From the NCBI RefSeq assembly GCF_918698245.1, contig NZ_CAKKMS010000001.1, positions 1,240,001 through 1,304,000 of the forward strand: 64,000 bases of DNA, in the 5' to 3' direction. Shown here piece after piece: positions 28,508 to 38,808 of the stretch (its first letter is position 1; every line of letters starts with the position of its first letter). The notes beneath the pieces were generated by a model. That model was not told where the DNA came from and ran no database searches. It saw only the letters and a list, made by a program, of their open reading frames with translations. The position numbers and the translations under genes are program-made. Source of the DNA: Pedobacter sp. Bi126 (GTDB lineage Bacteria > Bacteroidota > Bacteroidia > Sphingobacteriales > Sphingobacteriaceae).

Positions 28508-29149
28508 ATGCTACGGACCAATCTTACTTTCTTATCCTTTATCGAACGTTTCTGTACCGAAAGTGAAGGGGGAACCATTACACTTAAAAACTTTAAAGCG
28601 GGCTATAGATTTATTGAACAGGGAGAAAAAATCAGCAATATCTACATTATTAAAGAAGGAATAAGCAAGTGTTTCATCTCTGAGGAAAACGGCAAGGACT
28701 TTATTATCGAATTTTTAGGCAAAGGTGAAGTGGTTGGCGAACTAGAAGCTTTAAAAAAGATTTATTGTTTGTGCAACGTAGCCGCAATAAGTGATGTTAC
28801 AGCCTATGTTATCCCTGACCATTTATTCCTTTCCCTGATCAATAAAAGTAGTGAATTTACTACAATCTTACTCCAGGAACTGTCTACCAGAATTATACAA
28901 ACCAGTACACGGGCATCCTTCCAACAACTATATACCTTGGAATATGCACTTTTAAAATTGCTCAAACTACAGGCCGATGAGCATATCTCCATCTCAAAAG
29001 AAGACATGGCTGCCTACCTGGGCATCTCCGTAAGAAGCTTTAACAGAAGCTTAAAGCATGTGATAGATAAAGGTGGTTTTGACACGCCCGAATTTAAAAA
29101 CATCCTACAGCTAAACAACATGAAAACGCTGCTGGAAAGATTAAAATAG
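28508..29149 (+). CDS. Crp/Fnr-family transcriptional regulator
   Basis: Protein of 213 residues with an N-terminal cyclic-nucleotide-binding-like beta barrel (about 20-125; YRFIEQGEKISNIYIIKEG and FLGKGEVVGELEAL) and a C-terminal helix-turn-helix (ISKEDMAAYLGISVRSFNRSL). The PRAARTS-type ligand signature of E. coli CRP is absent, so the effector is unclear. It is divergent from the HAD/CAT pair, and a palindrome lies just ahead of its start. Confidence 0.9.
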   Translation: MLRTNLTFLSFIERFCTESEGGTITLKNFKAGYRFIEQGEKISNIYIIKEGISKCFISEENGKDFIIEFLGKGEVVGELEALKKIYCLCNVAAISDVTAYVIPDHLFLSLINKSSEFTTILLQELSTRIIQTSTRASFQQLYTLEYALLKLLKLQADEHISISKEDMAAYLGISVRSFNRSLKHVIDKGGFDTPEFKNILQLNNMKTLLERLK

Positions 29150-29472
29150 TCAACGTATTTGTGGTATAATTATTGCTCAAGGGCTATTAAAAAAAATTTA
29201 ACTGTAACGTTTCAGTCTTTTGATTCGTTTAAGTAATTGAAATTTAAAAAAACGCATCCGCCGAAAATAATGCCACACAAAAAAACACATACACAAATGA
29301 AAAACGACAACCGCCAATTCACCTTAAGATTTCCAAGTTAATCGAATATTGAAGAGCCGAATCTATTTAAAATGGATCACTCTACAATATAATGATATCC
29401 TTACTATCATTTAATAAAGCCTATGGCAATTGCCCATTTGCGATAATTGATTTCAGCTAATCTTAATTAAAC
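29150..29472. other. Intergenic, nothing recognised
   Basis: A/T-rich spacer of 323 bp between the Crp/Fnr gene and an uncharacterised gene. No convincing terminator, promoter box, RNA gene or coding frame is seen. Confidence 0.5.
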
Positions 29473-30081
29473 ATGAGTGCTTATATAAACATCTACACCA
29501 ATTCATTAACAGACGATCTTATCCCAACAATTTTAAAACGTTTAAATGAGCATGAAAATGTTCTGGATATTAACTCCTCTTTTTCATTTAGAAACCCGAA
29601 TGGAAGCTTGCCTATCGTTTTTAGATGGGACAAACCCAGTTTGGAAATATTTAACGAGAATAACCTAAAACTAAACTTTGGCGTATCCCTTAAATCATTC
29701 GACCTTAAGGAATACAAGAAAAAGCTCTTTAAAGACAAAATCATCAAGCAGAGTTTTGTACAAAAGATATTGGGATTATTTAAAAAGAAAAAAAGAAAGG
29801 TTGCAAAACCTATAAAACTGAGCGCAGAGGTTGAAGCTCAGCTTCAAAATTACAACAAAGTATTTTCTTTAAAATATCATTCTGGCGATGTTTTCGAAAA
29901 CCATTTTGCAACCTTAATTGGTGCAATTATTACCGAGCTAACCAATGGCGTTTGTCATTTTACCCAAGAAAACATGTGGTATGATGCTAAAAATGTATTA
30001 AGAGAATCGTTGGTTAACTTATATACGCTTGAAGAACTGCCTAACCACATTAACAAGAATGCGGTAGCTGTTGCCAGTTAA
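29473..30081 (+). CDS. Uncharacterised protein (202 aa)
   Basis: Protein of 202 residues with no signal peptide or membrane segment. A mixed alpha/beta N-terminal half (YINIYTNSLTDDLIPTILKRL, later LPIVFRWDKPSLEIF) is followed by a basic hinge FKKKKRKVAKPIK (about 113-125) and a helical C-terminal region ending in ELPNHINKNAVAVAS. I recognise no family. It is a single gene, 144 bp upstream of another uncharacterised gene on the same strand. Confidence 0.7.
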   Translation: MSAYINIYTNSLTDDLIPTILKRLNEHENVLDINSSFSFRNPNGSLPIVFRWDKPSLEIFNENNLKLNFGVSLKSFDLKEYKKKLFKDKIIKQSFVQKILGLFKKKKRKVAKPIKLSAEVEAQLQNYNKVFSLKYHSGDVFENHFATLIGAIITELTNGVCHFTQENMWYDAKNVLRESLVNLYTLEELPNHINKNAVAVAS

Positions 30082-30225
30082 AAACATTTTTAAAGTCAAT
30101 GTTAATCCGCGTTAAACAATAACGGTGATTGATATTGGCTTTTATTTTTCTTCAGATAAATTTAATCGAGACTATAAAAAATCAGATTAAATGGAATATA
30201 TTCGAACAGATTAACTGCTCGATAA

Positions 30226-30885
30226 ATGAATACATTTGAAGAAACCGGTGGCGTTAGAATAGGCGGTTTTAAGGCAACCTGGCCTTTTGCCACATTAAAA
30301 GTAAGCGAATTTAAACTCGAACTTAATGCATCTATCAGGGGCAATTTCGTTTTTAAACGCTCAGATATTATCGCCATTACTCCCCATACTTCTATATTAG
30401 GTAGTTCAATCAGGATTACCCACCGAGTTGAAAAATACAATAAAGACATCTTCTTTACCTTTCTGGGAAATGCAGAGGAGCGGGTGGCAGAGATCACACA
30501 AACGGGTTTTCTTAATGATACCGAACCTACCCCAAGTTACATTGAGCAGGAGATCAGCCAGCTTCAGGCTCAAACTGGTTTCCCGATTAAAATTCCAGTT
30601 GCCGTAGGTATAGTGGTAATCTGGAACTTACTCTTCCTATCCGATTTTTTCAACGTATTTTACACCAGAAAAGAGACAGAAATATTTGGTATTGGTGTTG
30701 GCTTAGCGCTTGCTTTCGTATTTTTAATCTGCGTATCATTGCTCACTTCAGACGTAGCCAGACAACTGATATTAAAGAATGGTGGCAGTACCGCTGGCAT
30801 TAAACCTTTTTTATTTTTCACCGCCTTTATTACATTTATACTATTTATAGCTGGTTTCCTTCCACAATACCTTTCAAACCACTAA
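30226..30885 (+). CDS. Uncharacterised membrane protein (219 aa)
   Basis: Protein of 219 residues. The N-terminal 100 residues are a cytoplasmic beta-rich region resembling a PH-like fold (GGVRIGGFKATWPFATLKVS, then IIAITPHTSILGSSIRITH), followed by three membrane helices (about 125-140, 151-170 and 187-212). No family is named with confidence. PH-like domains joined to membrane helices are common in bacterial envelope proteins of unknown function. It is followed 148 bp later by the carbonic anhydrase gene. Confidence 0.7.
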   Translation: MNTFEETGGVRIGGFKATWPFATLKVSEFKLELNASIRGNFVFKRSDIIAITPHTSILGSSIRITHRVEKYNKDIFFTFLGNAEERVAEITQTGFLNDTEPTPSYIEQEISQLQAQTGFPIKIPVAVGIVVIWNLLFLSDFFNVFYTRKETEIFGIGVGLALAFVFLICVSLLTSDVARQLILKNGGSTAGIKPFLFFTAFITFILFIAGFLPQYLSNH

Positions 30886-31033
30886 ACATTTAACAGAAAA
30901 AGTTGTTAGTTAAGCTAACGAAAGAGAAGAAGAAGAACTTACCGAAATGAGAGAATCTTTTTTTAGTTTTATGGCGCAATAAATGCCAATTTATCAATAC
31001 AACATATCCCAAAATTCTATTTAAAGCAAAAGC

Positions 31034-31660
31034 ATGAATGTAGAAGAAGTTTTTAAGAACAACGAAAAATGGATCGCCGAAAAACTGGCCATCAACCCTG
31101 ATTATTTTACTGAATTATCGAAAGGCCAAAGCCCTGAGTTTTTGTACATCGGCTGTTCAGATAGTCGCGTTACTGCAGAAGATTTAATGGGTATACAACC
31201 AGGGCAGGCTTTTGTGCACCGAAATGTGGCCAACCTGGTAAACAACGTGGATCTGAGTGTGATGACGGTTTTAAATTACGCCGTTCGCCATTTAAAAGTT
31301 AACCATATTGTGGTTTGCGGCCATTACAATTGTGGAGGCGTTAAAGCAGCCATGCAGCCTGCAGATTTGGGCATATTAAACCCCTGGTTAAGAAACATCC
31401 GCGATGTATACCGTATCCATAAAGACGAACTAAATGCCATTGAAGATGAAAGTCTTCGTTATAACAGATTGGTAGAGCTTAATGTTCAGGAGCAATGTGT
31501 AAACCTGTTAAAAACAGCAGCAGTTCAGGAAGCTATTTCTGATCGCGGATTAACCGTTCACGGCTGGGTATTTGATATCCATACTGGAAAGTTAATTGAC
31601 TTGAAGATCGATTTCGAAAAGATTTTGAAAGATATTAAAGAGATTTATAACCTTTATTAA
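31034..31660 (+). CDS. Beta-class carbonic anhydrase
   Basis: Zinc enzyme (208 residues) that interconverts carbon dioxide and bicarbonate. Zinc ligands are C41 (CSDSRV, with D43 and R45 as the catalytic dyad), H97 and C100 (VVCGHYNCGGV). The HRNVAN segment (62-67) is also characteristic. No signal peptide, so it is cytoplasmic. It stands alone and ends before a strong bidirectional hairpin. Confidence 0.95.
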   Translation: MNVEEVFKNNEKWIAEKLAINPDYFTELSKGQSPEFLYIGCSDSRVTAEDLMGIQPGQAFVHRNVANLVNNVDLSVMTVLNYAVRHLKVNHIVVCGHYNCGGVKAAMQPADLGILNPWLRNIRDVYRIHKDELNAIEDESLRYNRLVELNVQEQCVNLLKTAAVQEAISDRGLTVHGWVFDIHTGKLIDLKIDFEKILKDIKEIYNLY

Positions 31661-31729
31661 CAGCCAGGCGCTTGGCGCTGAGCGTTTAGAGTCCAAAGTG
31701 AATAAAAAAACCAGCAGGTTATTTAAAAT

Positions 31730-31762
31730 AAAGAAGTCAAGTTTTGAAAACTTGACTTCTTT
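31730..31762. terminator. Bidirectional terminator between carbonic anhydrase and kduD
   Basis: Inverted repeat of up to 16 bp, AAAGAAGTCAAGTTTT with its complement, and almost no loop. It lies between two convergent genes and has A/T runs on both sides. Confidence 0.8.
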
Positions 31763-31820
31763 GGTATAACCCTCACAGGTTTTATCGTCTTAAATAATCA
31801 ACTAAAGACTAAGGACTAAC

Positions 31821-32585
31821 CTATCGTCCCATCCAACCGCCATCAACGGTTAAAATTGTTCCGTGAACATAATCGCTGGAAGGTGAGGCCAGAAATAATG
31901 TTGGTCCTTTAAAATCTTCTGGCGTTCCCCATCTTCCGGCAGGGATACGCGATAAAATAGAAGTGCTTCTATCCCGATCTTCACGTAAAGCAGAAGTATT
32001 ATCGGTTGCAATATAACCAGGTGCAATGGCATTTACATTTACGCCTTTTGAAGCCCACTCGTTTGCGAAAGCTTTGGTTAAAGATGCGATTGCACCTTTA
32101 CTTGCTGCATAACCAGGAACCGTAATTCCACCTTGGAACGACAGTAAGGATGCCGTAAAAATCACTTTTCCGCTTCCTCTTGCAATCATTTCCCTTCCGA
32201 TTTCTCGGGTTAAAATAAATGGTGCAGTTTGGTTTACCGCAATTACTTCGTCCCAATACTCATCCGAATGTTCAGCAATCGGCTGACGTAAAATAGTTCC
32301 GGCATTATTGACCAAAATATCGATAACGGGATGATCGGCCTTTACCTGCGCAGCAAAAGCCAGGGTATTTTCACGTTTACCAAAATCGCACTGGTAAGCA
32401 TAAAACTTTCTACCCAGTGCTAAAACTTCTTTTTCTATAGTGCTACCTTGTAATTCAAGACTGGCAGAAACACCGATAATATCGGCACCGGCTTCGGCCA
32501 AAGCTAAAGCCATTGCTTTTCCTATTCCTCTTTTACAACCGGTAACTAATGCAGTTTTACCTGCTAAATTAAATATGTTAGACAT
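31821..32585 (-). CDS. kduD: 2-dehydro-3-deoxy-D-gluconate 5-dehydrogenase (KduD)
   Basis: Short-chain dehydrogenase of 254 residues from the chosen start MSNIFNLAGKTALVTG. An upstream ATG at 32606 is less likely because it adds only MHHRIKN. Cofactor motif is TGCKRGIGKAMA, and catalytic residues are Ser (FTASLLS) and Y-x3-K (GYAASKGA). KduD reduces 5-keto-3-deoxygluconate-type sugar acids (DKII) to 2-keto-3-deoxygluconate with NAD(P)H. The assignment is supported by kduI lying 81 nt upstream on the same strand. These two are the last intracellular steps encoded in this PUL; KDG kinase and aldolase are not in the window. Confidence 0.92.
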   Translation of the reverse strand: MSNIFNLAGKTALVTGCKRGIGKAMALALAEAGADIIGVSASLELQGSTIEKEVLALGRKFYAYQCDFGKRENTLAFAAQVKADHPVIDILVNNAGTILRQPIAEHSDEYWDEVIAVNQTAPFILTREIGREMIARGSGKVIFTASLLSFQGGITVPGYAASKGAIASLTKAFANEWASKGVNVNAIAPGYIATDNTSALREDRDRSTSILSRIPAGRWGTPEDFKGPTLFLASPSSDYVHGTILTVDGGWMGR

Positions 32586-32666
32586 GTTCTTTATTCTATG
32601 ATGCATTTAAAATCGCTCCATTTCGCTACCGATGAAAAATCAGCGCTGTAGTTGCGATGATGTAGT

Positions 32667-33506
<840 letters not shown>

Positions 33507-33560
33507 TGGTTAAAAATTGAGTTTTGCGATAAGGCCTGAACCGATATCAGATCCTATCCG

Positions 33561-33568
33561 CAAATATA
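33561..33568 (-). promoter_or_regulatory. Possible -7 box for kduI-kduD
   Basis: Minus-strand TATATTTG matches TAnnTTTG, 55 nt ahead of the kduI start. No -33 element is obvious at the standard spacing, so this is tentative. Confidence 0.35.
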
Positions 33569-33592
33569 TTTATACGATACTTATTATTTGTA

Positions 33593-34822
33593 TTAATACT
33601 CAACTTTATAATCCTTTTTTATGGTTTCTCCGCTCCAGGCTTTTAAACTGGTCCATGGTGCGGGTGCATCTGTCCAAAATTTATTGTTGGCAGGTAAACC
33701 CAAGGTTAAAAAGCCCAGCGTGGCCATGTATAAACTCCCGGTAGAAGTATAGGTATCAGCCACTTCTGGTTGATGACCGTTAAAGCCAAGCACCAACCAT
33801 CCTTTATCATCAAAATTCTGGTTTCCATCGTACAGCTTATGCATTACCGCGGTTAAGCCGCCACGAACTTGCGATGGCTTTACATATTCTGGCAGTTTTT
33901 CCATTAGCGCTGTTTGCGCCAGGGCCTGAAAGGCTGCTGTACGGTAAGTGATCGAACGGCCATAGGCAGGATAAGTACCTTCAGGTGAAATAATTCTTTC
34001 CAGGTATTCAGAATAACGTACCATTCTTTTCAAGGCTATATCATAATCAGCCTGCGAGGCTCTTTTCTTATCGACCAATACCTTTAAAAGATCAACCAGC
34101 ATGGGATGAATCACATAAGAATTGTAATAATCCATGCTAAATTTTTCGCCATCACTGTACCAGCTATCGCCTACATACCATTCCTTCATTTTATTAATTG
34201 AGAATTGAACACGGGCAGGATCGTACTGCTCGCTAATGCTCAATAAAAACCCTTCAGTTAAGCCCGAAAACAATAACCAGTTATTGTAGGCACCACTTCT
34301 GGTGCGCAGCGATTTAAATGCTTCTATAAATCTTTTTTTGGTGATTTCATCAAGCGGCTCCCAGAGTGCTTTTGGTGCACGCAAAAAAGCATGTGCAACA
34401 TAAGCAGCATCAACAATAGGCTGATTTTCGGAGCGGTAACTGATATAATCAGGACTTGCAGGATTTACCGAATTGGCCAGCGCTTTTAAAAGCTCGGTAC
34501 GCATGTTTTTTCTGAGTTTACCTTCTGCAGAGTTGTCATCCGGCAAAGCCAACCATGGCGCAACTCCTGCAATGGTACGGCCCAGGGCTTCGAGATACGT
34601 AACTTTGGCTACGTTTAAGCCATAGCCAGGGGCTTTTTCTAGCGGCATGTTCTTTTTTAAAGTTTCGTTTGCCAAATTATGGATTACTGGATAGGCAATA
34701 CGGTTTAAGGTTTTAACCCAAAAAGCACGGTCTTCGGCACCTGTTGTAGGTTTCTTTTGTGCGTTTGCGAACTGAGAAAAAATCAGCAGGGCAGAAAAAA
34801 TCAGTTTATATTTCATTATCAT
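33593..34822 (-). CDS. DUF2264 family exported protein
   Basis: Protein of 409 residues with a signal peptide ending near QFANAQ. An ATG at codon 3 is an equally good start. The mature part is the DUF2264 domain, an alpha/alpha-barrel-like family, recognised by DRAFWVKTLNRIAYPV, YLEALGRTIAGVAPWLAL, SGAYNNWLLFSGLTEGFLL and WYSDGEKFSMDYYNSYV. The enzymatic activity is not established. The fold and its position between GH88 and kduI suggest it acts on periplasmic uronate oligosaccharides. The gene ends 87 nt before kduI. Confidence 0.85.
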   Translation of the reverse strand: MIMKYKLIFSALLIFSQFANAQKKPTTGAEDRAFWVKTLNRIAYPVIHNLANETLKKNMPLEKAPGYGLNVAKVTYLEALGRTIAGVAPWLALPDDNSAEGKLRKNMRTELLKALANSVNPASPDYISYRSENQPIVDAAYVAHAFLRAPKALWEPLDEITKKRFIEAFKSLRTRSGAYNNWLLFSGLTEGFLLSISEQYDPARVQFSINKMKEWYVGDSWYSDGEKFSMDYYNSYVIHPMLVDLLKVLVDKKRASQADYDIALKRMVRYSEYLERIISPEGTYPAYGRSITYRTAAFQALAQTALMEKLPEYVKPSQVRGGLTAVMHKLYDGNQNFDDKGWLVLGFNGHQPEVADTYTSTGSLYMATLGFLTLGLPANNKFWTDAPAPWTSLKAWSGETIKKDYKVEY

Positions 34823-34918
34823 TATATATGTGAGTGTGATGGCTCACTCGGGTTATTTTTAATTATTTGGAGAGCAGGTTTCTGTGCTACGATTCAGGTT
34901 TCTTCCCGTTTTACGTTT

Positions 34919-35095
34919 TACTTCTCCCGATGAAAAATCGGGCTCGTGTTCACTTTAATCGGGTCTAGATGGCACGGTAAGCATTACAATTATTGGCAGT
35001 CCTTGCACAAGCCCTAGTTCATAAACCCGGCAGTAGCGACAGCCTCCGATTCTTCATCGGAACTATAGCGAATAACGGGACTGCTGTTTCCCAAG
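34919..35095. repeat. Dispersed intergenic repeat, A plus B modules
   Basis: Two adjoining modules. Module A (34919-34990; TCCCGATGAAAAATCGGG, then ATCGGGTCTAGATGGCACGG) is found again near 61436-61515. Module B (about 35005-35090; CCGGCAGTAGCGACAGCC, then CCGATTCTTCATCGG) occurs inverted at 60310-60405. Noncoding, found only in spacers. It fills most of the 368-bp gap between GH88 and DUF2264. Confidence 0.7.
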
Positions 35096-35190
35096 CACTG
35101 CCGAACGCTCGTTTCCAAATAAAACAAAAATTCAATACCTGCTGGTCAATTCAAAACAGCTATTCCGCTTAAACCTTTATTTAATATTTT

Positions 35191-36375
35191 CTATAAATAC
35201 CATTTTTTATACCTGGCCAATGCTTCCAAATAATAATAATCGGCATAAATTAAAGGTACATCTATTTCGCTGTTTAATGGATAAGCGCCTGTGCTGTGCA
35301 TCAACAAAAAGCCACCGTTTTCACCTAATTTAGCATGATAAGCACTGCTCGAAAGCGAATAGATCATGGTTTCGGCTGCAGATTTGAATGCTGTTTTTTC
35401 GCTCCCTGAAGTGTACTGACCAAGCTCTAACAATGCCGAAGCCATCAGTGCGCCTGCAGAAGCATCGCGTTTGGCAAATGGAATCCCCTGTGCATCGAAA
35501 TCCCAGAAAGGAATTTTATCGGCAGGTAAATTTGGATGGTTCAATATAAAGTGCGCAATACCCTTGGCCTGTTTTAAATAGACCGGATCTTTGGTAAATC
35601 GGTACATCATAGTATAGCCATACAAAGCCCAACCCTGTCCACGCGACCACGCCGAACAGTCTGCTGCGCCCTGCCACGTTGCCTTCCTAATTACCGCTCC
35701 TGTTTGAGGGTTATAATCTACTACATGGAAAGAACTGAAATCCGGGCGGAAATGATTTTTTAAAGTAGTATTGGCATGGATAACCGAAATTTCTTTATAC
35801 TTTTTATCTCCTCCATTATCGCTTGCCCAGTTCATCATTTCCAGGTTCATCATATTATCAATAATTACAGGACACTCCCACATTTTACTTTTATTCCACG
35901 ATTGGATAGATTTTACAACAGGGCGGTAACGTGTAGCCAAAGATTCGGCCGAACGCTGAATCACAGCCTTATATTCTGCTTTGCCGGTTAAACGGTAAGC
36001 ATTGCCAAAACTGCAGTACATCATAAAACCTAAATCGTGGTTTCCGGTATAAGTTTGGTTCGGTTCTATCTCTTTTAAGGCTGCTTCTGCCTCTCGCTTA
36101 ATGTTCTGATCTTTAGTTTGTTCGTATATGTACCACAAACTGCCCGAATAAAAACCGCTGCACCACCATTTAATATCGTAGTTGATAGGTTTACCTTTGT
36201 CGAAACTTTGAGGTGTTTTACCTTCTGGTATATTTTTAGCGAGTACTTTATATTGGCCGACTGCAAATTTAAATTCATCATTAATTAACTGAGCCATTGG
36301 CTTCTTGGTGGTTTGGGCAAAGGAAACTGAACTGCCAAGCATCACCAATGCGACAGCGAAATTGATTTTTTTCAT
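35191..36375 (-). CDS. GH88 unsaturated uronyl hydrolase
   Basis: Exported glycoside hydrolase of 394 residues (signal peptide ending near VSFAQ). The (alpha/alpha)6 barrel carries the two catalytic aspartates in NHDLGFMMY (D114) and IIDNMMNLEMM (D173), with spacing close to that of the characterised unsaturated glucuronyl hydrolase. HANTTLKNHFRPDFSSFHVVDY and WSRGQGWALYGY are also typical. GH88 removes the 4,5-unsaturated uronic acid from the non-reducing end of oligosaccharides made by lyases. It is encoded directly after the PL8 lyase gene (17 nt), so it should take that enzyme's products. Confidence 0.93.
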   Translation of the reverse strand: MKKINFAVALVMLGSSVSFAQTTKKPMAQLINDEFKFAVGQYKVLAKNIPEGKTPQSFDKGKPINYDIKWWCSGFYSGSLWYIYEQTKDQNIKREAEAALKEIEPNQTYTGNHDLGFMMYCSFGNAYRLTGKAEYKAVIQRSAESLATRYRPVVKSIQSWNKSKMWECPVIIDNMMNLEMMNWASDNGGDKKYKEISVIHANTTLKNHFRPDFSSFHVVDYNPQTGAVIRKATWQGAADCSAWSRGQGWALYGYTMMYRFTKDPVYLKQAKGIAHFILNHPNLPADKIPFWDFDAQGIPFAKRDASAGALMASALLELGQYTSGSEKTAFKSAAETMIYSLSSSAYHAKLGENGGFLLMHSTGAYPLNSEIDVPLIYADYYYLEALARYKKWYL

Positions 36376-36392
36376 AATTTAATAGATGTGTA

Positions 36393-38510
36393 TTATTCTT
36401 TTATTTTAAAACTTGCTGTAGCACCTGCAAAAGCACCATTTGGCAAATTACAATTTATACTTTTTGACATCGATAATCCTGGCAGCTTTAACAACACACT
36501 TATAGTTGCATTTTCCTGTGCGGGATCTGCGATATATAACGTAGGGTTTTTACCGTTTAAATCTTTAATGTAAACCGTACACGGCTGATCTACCTGAAGA
36601 GAAAGGCCATTGGCAACCAGTGTTCCCGCTTTATAAAAAACGGCCTGCAACATATCCAGTCCGGTATGTTTTACAGCTTGCAGTTCATCTGTATTTTTTA
36701 ATACCTGTATCATCGATCGGTTGTATTTTTTTAAACTCGCAGCGTCAATTCCTGGCACAACAATATACTGATAGCTGGCATTCTGAGGATTTTTGCCATG
36801 ATTTAACCAAATCTTAAATACATTATGTTTGAGTTCGGTTTTACCTTGAAAATGATTGATGCGGTACCAGTTTCCGGTTTGGGGATTATTGCTGATTTCT
36901 AAATTCCCACCCTGTGGAAAAATATACCCAATACTATCATGAAGTGCCCAAACTTCGCTCTCGCCTTTAGCCTGTGTTCCATTTGATGAAATTACATTCC
37001 CCCTAGACCAAGCCTGATTAACAGTTGTGGTAATATTTTCTTCCGAATCGCTCCTAATCCCGGCACCTAAACAAACCACTTCCTGATCGAAAAAGAACCA
37101 TGCTTTTTTTGCTTGAACACTATCATAGTTTAAATCGTAACATGAAACGCCATAAACACCATCACTAACGCCCCCCACAAATTTGGTGGTACCTGGAATT
37201 CCCCAGTCACTTTTAATAGTTGCACCATTATCATCGGCATAATCTCTACTGGTGGTTCCAGGGATTTTATCCCATTCCCAAACAGGCATCAGGTTGGCAT
37301 ATTCCGATCCGCTACGCTGGATATTGGTTGCCCCATCGGGGAGAAATTTCCCCAATATGTTTTCATTATTACCGCGTTCTGTCCGTAAAGTTCTCGTTGA
37401 TGCCGTTTGCACACTAAAAGTATAATCGGGGCGAAGGTGCAGGGTATAGCCGCTTTTCCAAAACTGGTTATGGCTAGACAAAATTTTATAACTGGGCAGT
37501 TCCGCCCCCGAGGTCCGTTTAACCGAAGCATCCCAATATGCGGCATTTTCGGGATCGAAAAGTTTAATTTTATTTACCATACCGCCCAGCCCGCTGCTCA
37601 AAGAGTCTTTGCGGCTAATCCCTCGTCCACGCACATTAAAATCGTAAAACGATCCTCTTATGGTTTTTAAGAAAGTATTTTTAAGGTAATTGACCAAAAT
37701 AGCCAACTGATCTTTCGGCAAAGCATATGCTGTTTCCCGTAAATAGAAAGCAGCATTAACCGAATTTCCGGCAAACACCCTTCCATAACTGGCAATAGCC
37801 TGCTGTTTTCCGTGCTGGTAATAACTCCCATCAACCTGAACGCCTTCTTTTCCTTCGGTTATGGCAATAGGCTCGAAGAGGTATTTTGCGGCCGAATCGA
37901 GCGTTGCCTTGTTTTGTGTTAGGCAAGCCCGGTATAAATAATGTAATGCTTCATCAGAGGTGTTGGCACCATCACCAACTCTTAATTTTCTGATCATCCT
38001 TTTGATCAATGCATTTTCTAGCGCTGGTGGAAGTCCTGCCTTTGCGCTGCGCATTAAAATTAAGGTTTGCCCGATTGCTTGTGGATAAAAAATATCGTTG
38101 TACCACCAATTCTTGTTCTTCGGGTTTTTATCCAGCCAGTTCTGTAAAGATTTAACAATAGCACTATGCAGCTCGGCGTTATTATAAAGTTTGTTCGACG
38201 GGCGAATGTAAACTGTCGCCATGTCTTTGATCCGTTTTAACGGATCATATTGCACATCGGCATAATTAACATCCTGCCAACTTCCATCGGCATTTAGATT
38301 TTTAAGATGATTGCCAACCTCTTCGGCCAATGCCTTATCTTTAACAAAAGTCTGTAAATCATTATTTATACGTTGCAGAATGACATTATAAGGTTCGATT
38401 TGAGCCTTCACTCCTACATTCATCAGCATGAGGCCTCCCAGCAGGAATCCAAATCTAACTTTTCGCTGAGCCTTTATCTTATTGTTTGTTTTTTCAATTA
38501 TGGCAAACAT
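36393..38510 (-). CDS. Polysaccharide lyase family 8 (chondroitin AC/hyaluronate lyase-like)
   Basis: Exported lyase of 705 residues with an N-terminal signal segment (to about 36, VKAQ). The alpha-toroid domain holds N183 (GANTSDEALHYLY), H233 and Y242 (DGSYYQHGKQQAIASYGRVF) and R296 (VRGRGISRK). As recalled, catalytic residues of Pedobacter heparinus chondroitinase AC are N175, H225, Y234 and R288. A constant offset of eight matches all four, and total length is nearly equal. The beta-sandwich half follows (about 340-700). The enzyme cleaves by beta-elimination, leaving an unsaturated uronate. Substrate may be chondroitin, hyaluronan or a related uronate polymer; the family also includes xanthan lyase. 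Confidence 0.93.
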   Translation of the reverse strand: MFAIIEKTNNKIKAQRKVRFGFLLGGLMLMNVGVKAQIEPYNVILQRINNDLQTFVKDKALAEEVGNHLKNLNADGSWQDVNYADVQYDPLKRIKDMATVYIRPSNKLYNNAELHSAIVKSLQNWLDKNPKNKNWWYNDIFYPQAIGQTLILMRSAKAGLPPALENALIKRMIRKLRVGDGANTSDEALHYLYRACLTQNKATLDSAAKYLFEPIAITEGKEGVQVDGSYYQHGKQQAIASYGRVFAGNSVNAAFYLRETAYALPKDQLAILVNYLKNTFLKTIRGSFYDFNVRGRGISRKDSLSSGLGGMVNKIKLFDPENAAYWDASVKRTSGAELPSYKILSSHNQFWKSGYTLHLRPDYTFSVQTASTRTLRTERGNNENILGKFLPDGATNIQRSGSEYANLMPVWEWDKIPGTTSRDYADDNGATIKSDWGIPGTTKFVGGVSDGVYGVSCYDLNYDSVQAKKAWFFFDQEVVCLGAGIRSDSEENITTTVNQAWSRGNVISSNGTQAKGESEVWALHDSIGYIFPQGGNLEISNNPQTGNWYRINHFQGKTELKHNVFKIWLNHGKNPQNASYQYIVVPGIDAASLKKYNRSMIQVLKNTDELQAVKHTGLDMLQAVFYKAGTLVANGLSLQVDQPCTVYIKDLNGKNPTLYIADPAQENATISVLLKLPGLSMSKSINCNLPNGAFAGATASFKIKE

Positions 38511-38757
38511 GTTTATTTTTTATTAAGCAAACCAGTTTAGGTATTCGCAATAAAGAATTTGCAAAAAGCAATTCAAATTTGATTTTTCACTTCATTTAAA
38601 AAAGCCACCAAGCTAGGCAAGGTGGCCCCAAACTAACGATACTAACCATTTATTTATCAGATTGAACTGATATTCCTTTATTTTCTACCAGCCTGGATTT
38701 TGGATCAATGTGGTATTCTACATTGAACAAAAAGTAAGAAGGTAGAAATTCAGCAGT

Positions 38758-38790
38758 TAAAAAGGCCCGCTATCATAATAGCGGCCTAAA
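38758..38790 (-). terminator. Terminator after SusD of the PUL
   Basis: CGCTAT/ATAGCG with outer AGGC/GCCT forms a stem with one bulged C, followed on the minus strand by TTTTTAA. It lies 19 nt past the susD stop and separates susCD from the lyase operon. Confidence 0.7.
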
Positions 38791-38808
38791 GCTAATCCCA
38801 CCAAATAT